This document shows positions 34,464 through 42,961 of a stretch of DNA of 64,000 nt, piece after piece; the first letter of the stretch is position 1, and every line of letters starts with the position of its first letter. The notes under the pieces were generated by a model, which did no database searches, had not been told where the DNA came from, and saw only the letters and a list, made by a program, of their open reading frames with translations. Both the position numbers and the translations under genes were made by a program. This stretch comes from an uncultured Sutterella sp. (GTDB taxonomy: Bacteria > Pseudomonadota > Gammaproteobacteria > Burkholderiales > Burkholderiaceae_F): NCBI GenBank assembly GCA_905206365.1, contig CAJLHF010000008.1, positions 1 to 64,000 of the forward strand, written 5' to 3'.

Positions 34464-35360
34464 ATGATCCGCTCCCGCATCGCCACGCTCGCTCTTGCCG
34501 CTCTTCTTTCCGCTTCGACTCTTGCAGGCGCCGCAGAACTGACGGGGACGCTCAAAAAGGTGAGCGAAAGCGGCACGCTCACGATCGGCTATCGGGAGAG
34601 CTCCGTGCCCTTCTCCTACCTTCTCTCCGACGGCAAGCCTGCGGGTTACGCGTTCGAAGTCTGTCGCGCCGTGGGCGAAGCCGTGAAAGCCGAGCTCAAC
34701 ATGCCCAACCTCAAGATCCGCTACCAGGCGGTCACGTCGGCCAATCGCATTCCCCTCATTCAGAACGGCACGGTCGACATCGAATGCGGCTCCACGACGA
34801 ATTCGCTCGTGCGTCAGCGCGAAGCCGCCTTCGGCACGAACTACTTCGGCATCCAGGTGACGGCCGCCGTCGCAAAGTCGAGCAACATCCGCTCGCTCAA
34901 AGATCTCAACGGCAAGAACATCGCGGTCACCTCTGGTACGACCTCAGTGGCACTTCTGAAGAAGTACGAAAAGGCCAACGGCCTGCGCTTTCGCCTTCTC
35001 ATGACGAAGGACTTCGCCGAAGCCATGCAGCTCGTGGCGAATCACCGCGCCGACGCCTTCGTGATCGACGACGTGCTCCTTGCGGGTCAGATCGCCAACC
35101 TCGACAATCCGCAGGACTTCATGATCCTCGACGAGTCGCTCTCGGTCGAACCCTACGGGCCGATGTTCCGCAAGGACGATCCCGCCTTCAAGGCGCTCGT
35201 TGATCGGACCGTGACGAACCTCATCACTTCCGGCAAGTTGGCCGAGCTCTACACGACCTGGTTCGAACGTCCCATTCCCCCGAAGAACGTCAATCTCAAC
35301 TTCCCGATGAATTCCTACACCAAGGAACTCTTCGCCAACCCGAGCGATCGGGGGATTTAA
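34464..35360 (+). CDS. gltI: Glutamate/aspartate ABC transporter substrate-binding protein
   Basis: This 298-residue periplasmic solute-binding protein (family 3) has a signal peptide (about 1-23, cleavage near AGAAE). Diagnostic GltI blocks are GYRESSVPFSY, TSANRIPLIQNGT, DIECGSTTNS and SGTTSVALL. It captures L-glutamate/L-aspartate for the GltJKL importer. AGGAGG precedes the ATG. A strong terminator separates it from the permease genes, as expected when the binding protein is made in excess. A sigma-54 promoter lies upstream. Confidence 0.95.
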   Translation: MIRSRIATLALAALLSASTLAGAAELTGTLKKVSESGTLTIGYRESSVPFSYLLSDGKPAGYAFEVCRAVGEAVKAELNMPNLKIRYQAVTSANRIPLIQNGTVDIECGSTTNSLVRQREAAFGTNYFGIQVTAAVAKSSNIRSLKDLNGKNIAVTSGTTSVALLKKYEKANGLRFRLLMTKDFAEAMQLVANHRADAFVIDDVLLAGQIANLDNPQDFMILDESLSVEPYGPMFRKDDPAFKALVDRTVTNLITSGKLAELYTTWFERPIPPKNVNLNFPMNSYTKELFANPSDRGI

Positions 35361-35378
35361 CGCTTCCGACAGTCATTT

Positions 35379-35432
35379 GCCGGAGGCGGCCGACTAGCGA
35401 CAACCTGAAACCGCCTCCGGCTTTTTCTTTTT
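35379..35432 (+). terminator. Partial terminator between gltI and gltJ
   Basis: An 11-bp GC-rich stem (35379-35389 with 35411-35421) and a 21-base loop are followed by an 11-base T-rich tail. It probably lets only part of the transcript continue into gltJKL and stabilises the gltI message. Confidence 0.85.
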
Positions 35433-35501
35433 TCCCCGCACGAACCGTGCGCGGGCACACCCGATCGTCCCCGCGGGGGCGAGTGCAAAGGAGTTCGTCT
35501 C

Positions 35502-36239
35502 ATGGCCATCAACATCGGCTTCGAAACGCTTTTTGAAACTTCGCTCCTGTCGGACGATCCGTGGTGGCTCTACATCCTCGAAGGTGCGGGCTGGACGATC
35601 GGTCTACACGTTGCGGCTTTCACGCTCGCGCTCGTCGTCGGGATAGTCGTCGGCACGTTGCGCACAAGCCCGAACCGCACGGTACGCGGCCTGTGCGAAG
35701 CCTGGATCGAGCTCTTTCGCAACATTCCGCTCCTTGTTCAGATCTTCATCTGGTACTTCGTCGTGCCGGAGTTCCTCCCCTGGTACAAGGACTGGATGAT
35801 CAACAACGACCCCGTCCTCTCGCAGTTTCTCTCCGCGTTCCTCTGCCTCGGCCTCTTCACCTCTTCGCGCGTGGCCGAACAGGTTCGTGCCGGAATCTGC
35901 TCGATTCCCCCGGGTTTGCCAAACGCGGCCCGCGCGCTCGGGCTCACCCGCGTGCAAGCCTACCGTTACGTGATCCTGCCGATGGCGCTGCGACTCGTGT
36001 TGCCTCCGCTCACGAGCGAAGCCATGAACCTCGTCAAGAACACCGCCATCGTGATTACGATCGGACTTTCCGACATCACGATGCGCGCCAACGAAATGGG
36101 CGAAAACACGTTCCAGTTCTTCGCCGCCTATTGCTGGGCGACCTTCCTCTACATCGTCATTTCGCTCGCGGTGAATCGCATCATGGCGTTTCTCGAACGC
36201 CGCACCGCCGTCCCCGGCTTCATTGCCGCCCGCAACTGA
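35502..36239 (+). CDS. gltJ: Glutamate/aspartate ABC transporter permease
   Basis: This 245-residue inner-membrane permease of the His/Glu/Gln/Arg/opine family has about five membrane helices and the EAA loop around ARALGLTRVQAYRYVILPMALR that contacts the ATPase. Length matches E. coli GltJ (246). AAGGAG precedes the start. It pairs with gltK, 18 bases downstream. Confidence 0.94.
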   Translation: MAINIGFETLFETSLLSDDPWWLYILEGAGWTIGLHVAAFTLALVVGIVVGTLRTSPNRTVRGLCEAWIELFRNIPLLVQIFIWYFVVPEFLPWYKDWMINNDPVLSQFLSAFLCLGLFTSSRVAEQVRAGICSIPPGLPNAARALGLTRVQAYRYVILPMALRLVLPPLTSEAMNLVKNTAIVITIGLSDITMRANEMGENTFQFFAAYCWATFLYIVISLAVNRIMAFLERRTAVPGFIAARN

Positions 36240-36257
36240 TTTCCGGGAGTTGACTCC

Positions 36258-36938
36258 ATGACCATCGACTTTTCCAGCATCACCGAATCGGCCGACTTTC
36301 TGATGGCCGGCGCGGCCTACACGCTCGAACTCACCGCCGTCACGACGGCGGGGGGGCTCACGCTCGGCACGCTCCTGGCGCTTGCCCGCCTTTCAAGCCG
36401 CTCCTGGCTCTCGCGACCCGCGAAGTTCTATGTCGACCTCATGCGCTCGGTGCCGCTCGTCCTGGTGCTTTTCTGGTTTTTTCTCCTCATGCCGGAAATT
36501 CTGCGGCTCCTCTTCGCGCTCGATCACGCGGTCATGATCGGTCCCGACATGACGGCCGTCGTCACCTTCGTTCTCTTCGAGGCCGCGTACTTCGCGGAAA
36601 TCATGCGTGCGGGCATCCAGTCCGTGAAAAAAGGACAGTTCGCCGCCGCCATGGGTTTGGGCTTCTCCTACGGGCAAACGATGCGCTATGTCGTGTTGCC
36701 GCAGGCCGTTCGCAACATGTTGCCCGTGCTTCTGACGCAGATCATCATTCTCTTTCAGGACACGAGTCTCGTGTACGTCATCAGCGGCAACGACTTCCTC
36801 GGTGCCGTTTCGAAGATCGCACAACGTGACGGTGAACTCGTTTTGATGTACTCTTTTGCGGCGCTTTGCTATTTGGCCGTTTCGCTTTCGTTGTCTCTGC
36901 TCATTCGTCGCCTGCAGACCAACCTTGCGACTCGATAA
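36258..36938 (+). CDS. gltK: Glutamate/aspartate ABC transporter permease
   Basis: This 226-residue second permease of the heterodimer (E. coli 224) has about five membrane segments and the EAA loop AAMGLGFSYGQTMRYVVLPQA. GGGAG lies upstream of the ATG. Together with GltJ and GltL it forms the acidic amino-acid importer. Confidence 0.94.
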   Translation: MTIDFSSITESADFLMAGAAYTLELTAVTTAGGLTLGTLLALARLSSRSWLSRPAKFYVDLMRSVPLVLVLFWFFLLMPEILRLLFALDHAVMIGPDMTAVVTFVLFEAAYFAEIMRAGIQSVKKGQFAAAMGLGFSYGQTMRYVVLPQAVRNMLPVLLTQIIILFQDTSLVYVISGNDFLGAVSKIAQRDGELVLMYSFAALCYLAVSLSLSLLIRRLQTNLATR

Positions 36939-36975
36939 TCCCGCCTACCTCCCCCCAAGAACAAGGATCCCCCTC

Positions 36976-37710
36976 ATGGCAATGATTGAAATCAAAAACA
37001 TCAGCAAGTGGTACGGCAACTTCCAGGTCCTCAAGGACTGCTCGGTCGAGGTCGAGAAGGGCGAAGTCGTCGTTGTTTGCGGCCCGTCCGGTTCCGGCAA
37101 ATCCACGCTCATCAAGACCGTCAACGCACTCGAACCCTTCCAGAAGGGCGAGATCATCGTCGATGGCATCTCCGTGGGCGACCCGAAGACGGACCTGCCC
37201 AAGTTGCGCAGCCGTGTCGGCATGGTTTTCCAGCACTTCGAACTCTTTCCGCACCTCTCGATCCGCGAAAACCTCGTGCTCGCTCAGATGAAGGTGCTCG
37301 GCCGCAACCGCGAAGAAGCCACCGAACGCGGTCTGAAGCTGCTCGATCGCGTCGGCCTTCTCAAGCACGCCGACAAGTTCCCCGGCCAGCTCTCCGGCGG
37401 CCAGCAACAGCGCGTGGCCATCGCCCGCGCGCTCGCCATGGATCCGATCTGCATGCTCTTTGACGAACCGACCTCGGCGCTCGACCCCGAAATGATCAAC
37501 GAAGTGCTCGACGTGATGGTTCAGCTCGCCAAGGAAGGCATGACTATGATGGTCGTGACGCACGAAATGGGATTCGCGCGCAAGGTCGCCGACCGCGTGA
37601 TCTTCATGGATGCGGGTGAAATCATCGAAAACCTTCCCGCTCAGGAGTTCTTCGGCAAACCCCACTCCGAACGCGCCCAGAAGTTCCTCTCGAAGATTCT
37701 CCAGCACTGA
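36976..37710 (+). CDS. gltL: Glutamate/aspartate ABC transporter ATPase
   Basis: This 244-residue polar-amino-acid ABC ATPase has Walker A GPSGSGKST (36-44), signature LSGGQQQR, Walker B MLFDEPTSALDPE and H-loop VTHEMGFAR. The Met at 36976 follows AAGGA and gives the family N-terminus. It is the last gene of gltIJKL, followed by a terminator. Confidence 0.95.
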   Translation: MAMIEIKNISKWYGNFQVLKDCSVEVEKGEVVVVCGPSGSGKSTLIKTVNALEPFQKGEIIVDGISVGDPKTDLPKLRSRVGMVFQHFELFPHLSIRENLVLAQMKVLGRNREEATERGLKLLDRVGLLKHADKFPGQLSGGQQQRVAIARALAMDPICMLFDEPTSALDPEMINEVLDVMVQLAKEGMTMMVVTHEMGFARKVADRVIFMDAGEIIENLPAQEFFGKPHSERAQKFLSKILQH

Positions 37711-37734
37711 TCCCACGGAACCCGCGACAAGGAC

Positions 37735-37768
37735 CGCCTCCGGCACGCCCGACGTCCGGAGGCGTTTT
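37735..37768 (+). terminator. Terminator of gltIJKL
   Basis: A 9-bp stem (37735-37743 with 37756-37764) is followed by TTTT. Its arms share the CCGCCTCCGG sequence of the terminator after gltI. Confidence 0.8.
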
Positions 37769-37830
37769 CGCATCGACCGAACGAGTCGCTCCCCGAGCGG
37801 CCTTAACCGTTATCATTGGCGTACTCCCCA

Positions 37831-37846
37831 CCCCCCCCCTTTTTTT
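37831..37846 (+). repeat. C9-T7 homopolymer tracts in the kdsD leader
   Basis: Nine C followed directly by seven T end 11 bases before the kdsD ATG. Such tracts are prone to slippage, and this one lies between a likely promoter and the ribosome-binding region. Confidence 0.9.
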
Positions 37847-37857
37847 CAGGTTTCACA

Positions 37858-38847
37858 ATGACTCTCCGATTCGATCCCGCCGCCACCCTTGCGCTCGGTC
37901 GCGACGTGCTGAACCACGAAGCTCAAGCCCTTTTGACGGCTGAAGAAGCGCTCGGCAACACGGACGACTTCATCCGTGCCGTCGAGCTCATTCTCAACAT
38001 TCGCGGTCGTCTGGTCGTCTCGGGCGTCGGCAAGTCGGGCCATATCGGACGCAAGCTCGCGGCGACGTTCGCCTCGACGGGTACGCCCGCCTTCTTCGTG
38101 CACGCCGCCGAAGCCGCTCACGGCGACCTCGGCATGATCACGGCCGACGACGTCGTGCTCGGCATTTCGTATTCGGGCGAAACAAACGAACTCCTGACGG
38201 TCGTTCCCTCCATCAAGCGCGTCGGCGCCCGACTGATCGCCATGACGGGTAATCCTGCCTCGAGCCTGGCGCGTCACGCAGACGCTCACATCAACTGCCA
38301 CGTCGAGCGTGAAGCCTGCCCGCTCAACCTCGCCCCGACCGCTTCGACCACGACGACGCTCGCCCTCGGCGATGCGCTTGCCGTGGCCTGTCTCTCGGCC
38401 AAGGGCTTCAGCAAGGAAGACTTCGCCCGTAGCCATCCGGGCGGAGCGCTCGGCCGCCGTCTCCTCATCCACGTCGAAGACATCATGCGCTCGGGCGACG
38501 CCGTTCCGAGCATCGAGGCGGACGTGACGGTTCTGGACGCCGTTCGCGAAATTACGCGCAAGCACATCGGCATGACCGCCGTGGTCGATCACGACGGCAA
38601 GTTGCTCGGCATCTTCACGGAAGGCGACCTGCGACGTCTCATCGAACGCGTGGGTGACATCCGCGAGTTGCGCATCGCCGACGTCATGACACGCACGCCC
38701 CACACCATTGGCGCGCGCGAACTAGCCGCGAGCGCCGTCCAACGACTTGAGACCTACCAGTGCAATCAGCTTCTCGTCACGGACGAGAACGGGCGCCTCA
38801 TCGGGGCCCTGCACATGCACGACCTCATGGAAGCCAAGGTGATCTGA
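37858..38847 (+). CDS. kdsD: D-arabinose-5-phosphate isomerase
   Basis: This 329-residue KpsF/GutQ-family enzyme makes arabinose-5-phosphate from ribulose-5-phosphate, the first step of KDO synthesis. The SIS domain (about 45-180) contains SGVGKSGHIG, ISYSGETNE and MTGNP; two CBS domains follow (about 210-329). The start at 37858 fits the family N-terminus. The TGA overlaps the kdsC ATG by one base. It heads the kdsD-kdsC-lptCAB-rpoN cluster typical of proteobacteria. A C9/T7 tract lies just upstream. Confidence 0.95.
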   Translation: MTLRFDPAATLALGRDVLNHEAQALLTAEEALGNTDDFIRAVELILNIRGRLVVSGVGKSGHIGRKLAATFASTGTPAFFVHAAEAAHGDLGMITADDVVLGISYSGETNELLTVVPSIKRVGARLIAMTGNPASSLARHADAHINCHVEREACPLNLAPTASTTTTLALGDALAVACLSAKGFSKEDFARSHPGGALGRRLLIHVEDIMRSGDAVPSIEADVTVLDAVREITRKHIGMTAVVDHDGKLLGIFTEGDLRRLIERVGDIRELRIADVMTRTPHTIGARELAASAVQRLETYQCNQLLVTDENGRLIGALHMHDLMEAKVI

Positions 38848-39371
38848 TGACTCTCGAAGAACGTGCCCGCCGCATTCGTCTTCTCGTGCTCGATGTGGAC
38901 GGCGTCCTTACGGACGGCTCCATCAACATCTCGGGCAACGGGGAGCTCTTCAAGTCCTTCAACGTCCGGGACGGTCTCGGCATCAGGCTCCTGCAGAAAA
39001 TCGGAGTTGAAGTCGCCATCCTGACGGGTCGTACCTCGACCATCGTCGCGGAACGCGCCCGGGAGCTCGGCATCGAGCACGTCCTTCAAGGACAGCGCTA
39101 CAAGGTACCGGCCTACGAGGACCTCCTCGCCCGACTCGGCATTTCCGACAACGAAGTCGCCTACATGGGCGACGACCTGCCCGACGCGCCGCTTCTCTCG
39201 CGCGCGGGCCTCGCCGCAACGCCCGCCGACGGCAATCCCGAACTCGACGTCGACTGGCGTGCGCCCGCCCCGGGTGGGCACGGCGCCGTGCGCGCTCTGG
39301 CCGAACTCATCGTCAAGAGCCGCAGCGGCTGGGACGCACTCGTTCGAGACGTGTTTTACGAGGGACGCTGA
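38847..39371 (+). CDS. kdsC: 3-deoxy-D-manno-octulosonate 8-phosphate phosphatase
   Basis: This 174-residue HAD phosphatase of the C0 (capless, tetrameric) type releases KDO from KDO-8-phosphate. The catalytic motif DVDGVLTDG is at 16-24, with ILTGR as motif II and YMGDDLPD as motif IV. It starts inside the kdsD stop (TGATG), showing translational coupling. The C-terminal RSGWDAL-containing tail is typical of KdsC. Confidence 0.95.
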   Translation: MTLEERARRIRLLVLDVDGVLTDGSINISGNGELFKSFNVRDGLGIRLLQKIGVEVAILTGRTSTIVAERARELGIEHVLQGQRYKVPAYEDLLARLGISDNEVAYMGDDLPDAPLLSRAGLAATPADGNPELDVDWRAPAPGGHGAVRALAELIVKSRSGWDALVRDVFYEGR

Positions 39372-39374
39372 GTC

Positions 39375-39992
39375 ATGGCGCACCGTCGACTCATTCTGCG
39401 GGAACGCGTCACGGCGATCATCGGCTCGGCGATTCTCTTCGTGCTCGTGGCCGCGAGTTATTACTACTCGATTCAGGTCGAAATCGCCGGTCTCAAGTAC
39501 ATCCCGAGCGAATCGAGCCCGGATTTCACCGCGCACAACGTCACGCTCACCGACTTCGACGAAACTGGTACGGCCGATCGCCGGCTATTCGCCGAGGACG
39601 TCGCTCACTTTTCCGACGAACGCATGCGTGCTCAGGCGGTGCGCTTCGTCACGCTCGATCCGTCGGAGTTGCAGCTCGCGCTCTCGGCGCGTGAAGCCTG
39701 GAGCGACGACGGCCTGGAAACGGTCGACTTGTCGGGCGCCGTGACGCTCACTCGCGCGGCCGGCCCCCAAGAACCCGACCTCTTTTTGCAAACGGAAGCC
39801 GTGAAGGGATACCTCGACACGTACCGATTCGAATCCGTCCTTCCGGTCTTCATGCGCCGCGGAAGCGATACGACCGAGGCCGCCAAAGGCATGGTGTACG
39901 ATAACGTCGGACACACGCTCGAATTGCGCGACCGCGTTCGCACGGTCCTGCACCCGCAAAACTTCCAGCAACCTACGGAACTCCGTCCCTGA
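39375..39992 (+). CDS. lptC: LPS export protein LptC
   Basis: This 205-residue bitopic inner-membrane protein has a membrane helix at about 13-33 and a periplasmic beta-jellyroll that takes LPS from LptBFG and passes it to LptA. The DFTAHNVTLTDFDETG segment and the position between kdsC and lptA support the call. Three bases separate it from kdsC and two from lptA, so it is part of one transcript. Confidence 0.92.
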   Translation: MAHRRLILRERVTAIIGSAILFVLVAASYYYSIQVEIAGLKYIPSESSPDFTAHNVTLTDFDETGTADRRLFAEDVAHFSDERMRAQAVRFVTLDPSELQLALSAREAWSDDGLETVDLSGAVTLTRAAGPQEPDLFLQTEAVKGYLDTYRFESVLPVFMRRGSDTTEAAKGMVYDNVGHTLELRDRVRTVLHPQNFQQPTELRP

Positions 39993-39994
39993 TC

Positions 39995-40597
39995 ATGCGC
40001 TCCATTCTCTGTGCCTCGCTCTGCGCTCTGGTCGTCGCTCCGGCCTTTGCACTTTCGAGCGACCGCGAACAACCGATTGAAGTTACTGCCGACCGCTTCA
40101 ACGGCGACGAAGTCAAACAGACGGCCGTTTATTCCGGAAACGTCGTCGTTTCGCAGGGATCGATGTACCTGCAGGGCACCAACCTCGAACTGCGTCTGAC
40201 GCCGAAGGGTTACCGTCAGGCCACGATCACGGGAGGACCCGCAAAGTTCCGTCAGCAACGCGACCCGAAAGGTTCGGTCGGCCCCGACGAATGGGTCCAT
40301 GCCGAAGCCGCGACCATCGTCTACGACGAAGAGCGCGACACGATCACGCTTACCGGGCAAGCCAAGCTCTCCCGCACGGAAAGCGGTGTCGAAAAGGATC
40401 TCACCCGCGGCGAGAAAATCGTCTACGACCTTCGAAACGCCCGCTCCACCGTTGAGGGCGGCGTCGTCGGCGGAAAGCGCCAACGCGTGAGCACTGTCAT
40501 CGCCCCGCGCACGAAAGACTCGGGCACCGAAGTCGACCGCCCCTCCGCGCAACTCAAGAATTCGACGAAACTCTCCGTCCAACCCGAACAGCCCTGA
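39995..40597 (+). CDS. lptA: LPS transport periplasmic protein LptA
   Basis: This 200-residue protein has a signal peptide (about 1-19, ending AFA). The OstA/LptA jellyroll contains EQPIEVTADRFNGDE, YSGNVVVSQGSM and GKAxL-like TGQAKLSR repeats. It forms the periplasmic bridge carrying LPS to LptD. The C-terminal 40 residues are basic and low-complexity. lptB follows 24 bases on. Confidence 0.94.
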   Translation: MRSILCASLCALVVAPAFALSSDREQPIEVTADRFNGDEVKQTAVYSGNVVVSQGSMYLQGTNLELRLTPKGYRQATITGGPAKFRQQRDPKGSVGPDEWVHAEAATIVYDEERDTITLTGQAKLSRTESGVEKDLTRGEKIVYDLRNARSTVEGGVVGGKRQRVSTVIAPRTKDSGTEVDRPSAQLKNSTKLSVQPEQP

Positions 40598-40621
40598 TCG
40601 CCCCACGAGGAACGACTTGCC

Positions 40622-41401
40622 GTGAACTCCAACCTTCAGCAGGGTCACCTGCACGAACACGTCCATACGCTTGAAGCCAAGGGACTCAAAAAGCATTACG
40701 GCTCGCGCCAAGTGGTCAAAGGGGTCGATCTCTCCGTGAAATCGGGCGAAGTCGTCGGGCTACTCGGTCCGAACGGTGCGGGCAAAACCACGACCTTCTA
40801 CATGGTTGTAGGGCTTGTCGTAGCCGATTCTGGCACGATCGAACTTGACGGCAACTCGATCGCGCACCTGCCGATCTACCGCCGCGCCCGTCTCGGGCTT
40901 TCGTACCTGCCGCAGGAAGCGAGCGTTTTCCGCAAGCTCACGGTCGAAGACAACATCCGCGCCATCCTGGAGCTACAAACCGACGAGAACGGCGCGCCCC
41001 TGAAGAACGCCGTCATCGAAGAGCGTCTCGAGCAACTCCTCGACGAACTGCAAATCCAACACATTCGCACGAGCATGGCGCTCTCGCTTTCCGGGGGCGA
41101 ACGACGCCGCACCGAAATCGCCCGAGCGCTTGCGGCCAATCCCCGCTTCATTCTGCTCGACGAACCGTTTGCGGGCGTGGACCCCATTGCCGTCATCGAA
41201 ATTCAGCGCATCGTCCGATTCCTGCGCGACCGCAACATCGGCGTGCTCATTACGGACCACAACGTGCGCGAAACACTCGCCATCTGCGACCACGCGTACA
41301 TCATCAACGAAGGGCGGGTGCTGGCTTCGGGGTCGCCGGGCGACATCATCAGCAACCCCGACGTGCGTGCGTTCTACCTCGGCGACAATTTCCAGATGTG
41401 A
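40622..41401 (+). CDS. lptB: LPS export ABC transporter ATPase
   Basis: This 259-residue ATPase starts with GTG. Walker A GPNGAGKTT is at 49-57, followed by the signature LSGGERRR, Walker B ILLDEPFAGVDP and the H-loop ITDHNVRETL, a strongly LptB-typical string. It powers LPS extraction with LptF and LptG, which are not in the window. The N-terminal 17 residues (His-rich, QQGHLHEHVHT) extend beyond E. coli LptB (241). rpoN follows after 12 bases. Confidence 0.95.
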   Translation: MNSNLQQGHLHEHVHTLEAKGLKKHYGSRQVVKGVDLSVKSGEVVGLLGPNGAGKTTTFYMVVGLVVADSGTIELDGNSIAHLPIYRRARLGLSYLPQEASVFRKLTVEDNIRAILELQTDENGAPLKNAVIEERLEQLLDELQIQHIRTSMALSLSGGERRRTEIARALAANPRFILLDEPFAGVDPIAVIEIQRIVRFLRDRNIGVLITDHNVRETLAICDHAYIINEGRVLASGSPGDIISNPDVRAFYLGDNFQM

Positions 41402-41413
41402 TCTTGTCCCGCC

Positions 41414-42829
41414 ATGTCTGCCTTGCTTGAGGTCCGCCAGTCGCAACAGCTTTCGACCGTGCTGTCCGCCGCGCAACAGGCGTCGTTGAAGCTCCTTCAG
41501 ATGACGTCGGTCGAACTCATGGCGGAAACAGACCTGCTCGTTGCGCAAAATCCGTTCCTCGAAGCCGAGAACGCCGCCCCGGAAGCACCCGAACATTCCG
41601 ACGAACCGTCCTGCGACGTCCCCGAGGGGGGCCTCCCCGAAGGGGCGCCCCTTGAAGGCATGTACGCCACGTGGGGGACGGGCGCCGCGTACGAGGGTGC
41701 CGATCCGCTCGAGGGGCTCGTCGCGCCCGAATCGGTGCGAGCCTCGCTGTTGAGCGAAGCACTCGAACTCGATCTGAGTGACCGGGAACGTTCCTGCATT
41801 CGCTGTCTGGTCGAAGAGCTCGACGAGAACGGTCTTCTCACCGTGTCGCTCGACGTCGTGGCCGACCAATACCGATCCGTTGTCGATGCCCCGTCCGTCG
41901 AGTGGAAACGGGCGCTTGGTGCGTTGCAGAGTCTGGAGCCCGCCGGCATCGCACAACCGTCGCTCACCGAAGGACTCGTGGAACAGGTGCGACGCCGTCT
42001 TGAGACGGACGATGTCGACGAGCCCGCAGCCCGTCTGCTCGTCACGCTCCTGCGGGAGCACCTCGGCGACCTGGCGCGCGCCGACCGGAAAACGCTCCTC
42101 AAGTGTGCCTCGAACGATGCCGGACTTCTCGAGAAAGCGCTCGCCGTCCTGCGAGAACTCAACCCGCGACCAGTGACGTTCGACGTCGAGGCGACCCGAT
42201 ACGTACTTCCCGATCTCGTCGTGCGCCGCGTCAACAACCGCTGGCGGGCGTTCGTCAATCCGAACGCCCGGCCGAACGTTCGATTCTCCGATCTCGCCCA
42301 CGAACGCCGGGCCGTCGACAGTACCGAGCTCAAACCCTACCTCGACGAAGCTCGACGTTTTCTGCAGGCTCTCGACGCACGGACGAACACGCTTATGCGC
42401 ATCGCAGAATTTCTCGTCGAACGACAACAGGCGTTTTTCGAGGAGGGTCCCGCCGCATTGCGGCCGTTGCGTCAAAAGGACGTTGCCGAGGCGCTTGATC
42501 TTTCCGAATCCACCGTCTCGCGAACGACCTCCGGGAAGTACCTCCAGGGCCCCTCGGGCACGGTGGAACTCAAGGCCCTCTTTTCGAACGCGGTCGGCGA
42601 GACGTCGGACGCCCTGGGCGGCAACGAAGGTCTCTCGAGCGCCCGCATTCTCGATGAAATCCGCGCACTCGTGGCCGCCGAAGATCCCGCCCGCCCCGTC
42701 GCCGACCGGGACATCGCCCTGCAGCTCGCCGAGCGCGGTTATGTCGTATCCCGCCGCACGATTGCGAAATACCGGGAAAAGGCCGGCATCCCCTCCACGC
42801 GTCTGCGACGTAGCAAAACGTCCGAGTAA
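41414..42829 (+). CDS. rpoN: RNA polymerase sigma-54 factor
   Basis: This 471-residue sigma factor has a Gln/Leu-rich activator-interacting region I (about 1-50: LSTVLSAAQQASLKLLQM), an acidic variable region II, the core-binding region III, a helix-turn-helix (LDLSESTVSRTTSGKY) and the RpoN box near the C-terminus (SRRTIAKYREKAGIPS). It directs -24/-12 promoters, and one is visible upstream of gltI. The location after lptB is standard. The hpf gene that usually follows is absent here. Confidence 0.96.
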   Translation: MSALLEVRQSQQLSTVLSAAQQASLKLLQMTSVELMAETDLLVAQNPFLEAENAAPEAPEHSDEPSCDVPEGGLPEGAPLEGMYATWGTGAAYEGADPLEGLVAPESVRASLLSEALELDLSDRERSCIRCLVEELDENGLLTVSLDVVADQYRSVVDAPSVEWKRALGALQSLEPAGIAQPSLTEGLVEQVRRRLETDDVDEPAARLLVTLLREHLGDLARADRKTLLKCASNDAGLLEKALAVLRELNPRPVTFDVEATRYVLPDLVVRRVNNRWRAFVNPNARPNVRFSDLAHERRAVDSTELKPYLDEARRFLQALDARTNTLMRIAEFLVERQQAFFEEGPAALRPLRQKDVAEALDLSESTVSRTTSGKYLQGPSGTVELKALFSNAVGETSDALGGNEGLSSARILDEIRALVAAEDPARPVADRDIALQLAERGYVVSRRTIAKYREKAGIPSTRLRRSKTSE

Positions 42830-42873
42830 CCGGGGCGTCCTACGCAAAGCCTGCAGTTTCGCAACAATCCCGC

Positions 42874-42879
42874 TAGACT
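42874..42879 (+). promoter_or_regulatory. Candidate -10 element of ptsN
   Basis: CGC-TAGACT lies 83 bases before the ptsN start, in the 132-base gap after rpoN. The nine-base string is shared with the galE and MFS upstream regions. It suggests ptsN-rapZ has its own promoter. Confidence 0.4.
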
Positions 42880-42961
42880 TCAGAAGCGTCGTCCGACGGG
42901 AGGACGGCGCCCCCTCAGCCAATCCGCGCGGTGGCGTTGCAAAACCGCGCATCATCGCCCC

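Noticed and set aside
40973..42955. A 660-codon minus-strand open frame opposite lptB/rpoN
   Set aside because: It is antisense to two clear genes; long shadow frames are expected at this GC content, and the translation looks like low-complexity Arg/Val/Glu sequence without a family.
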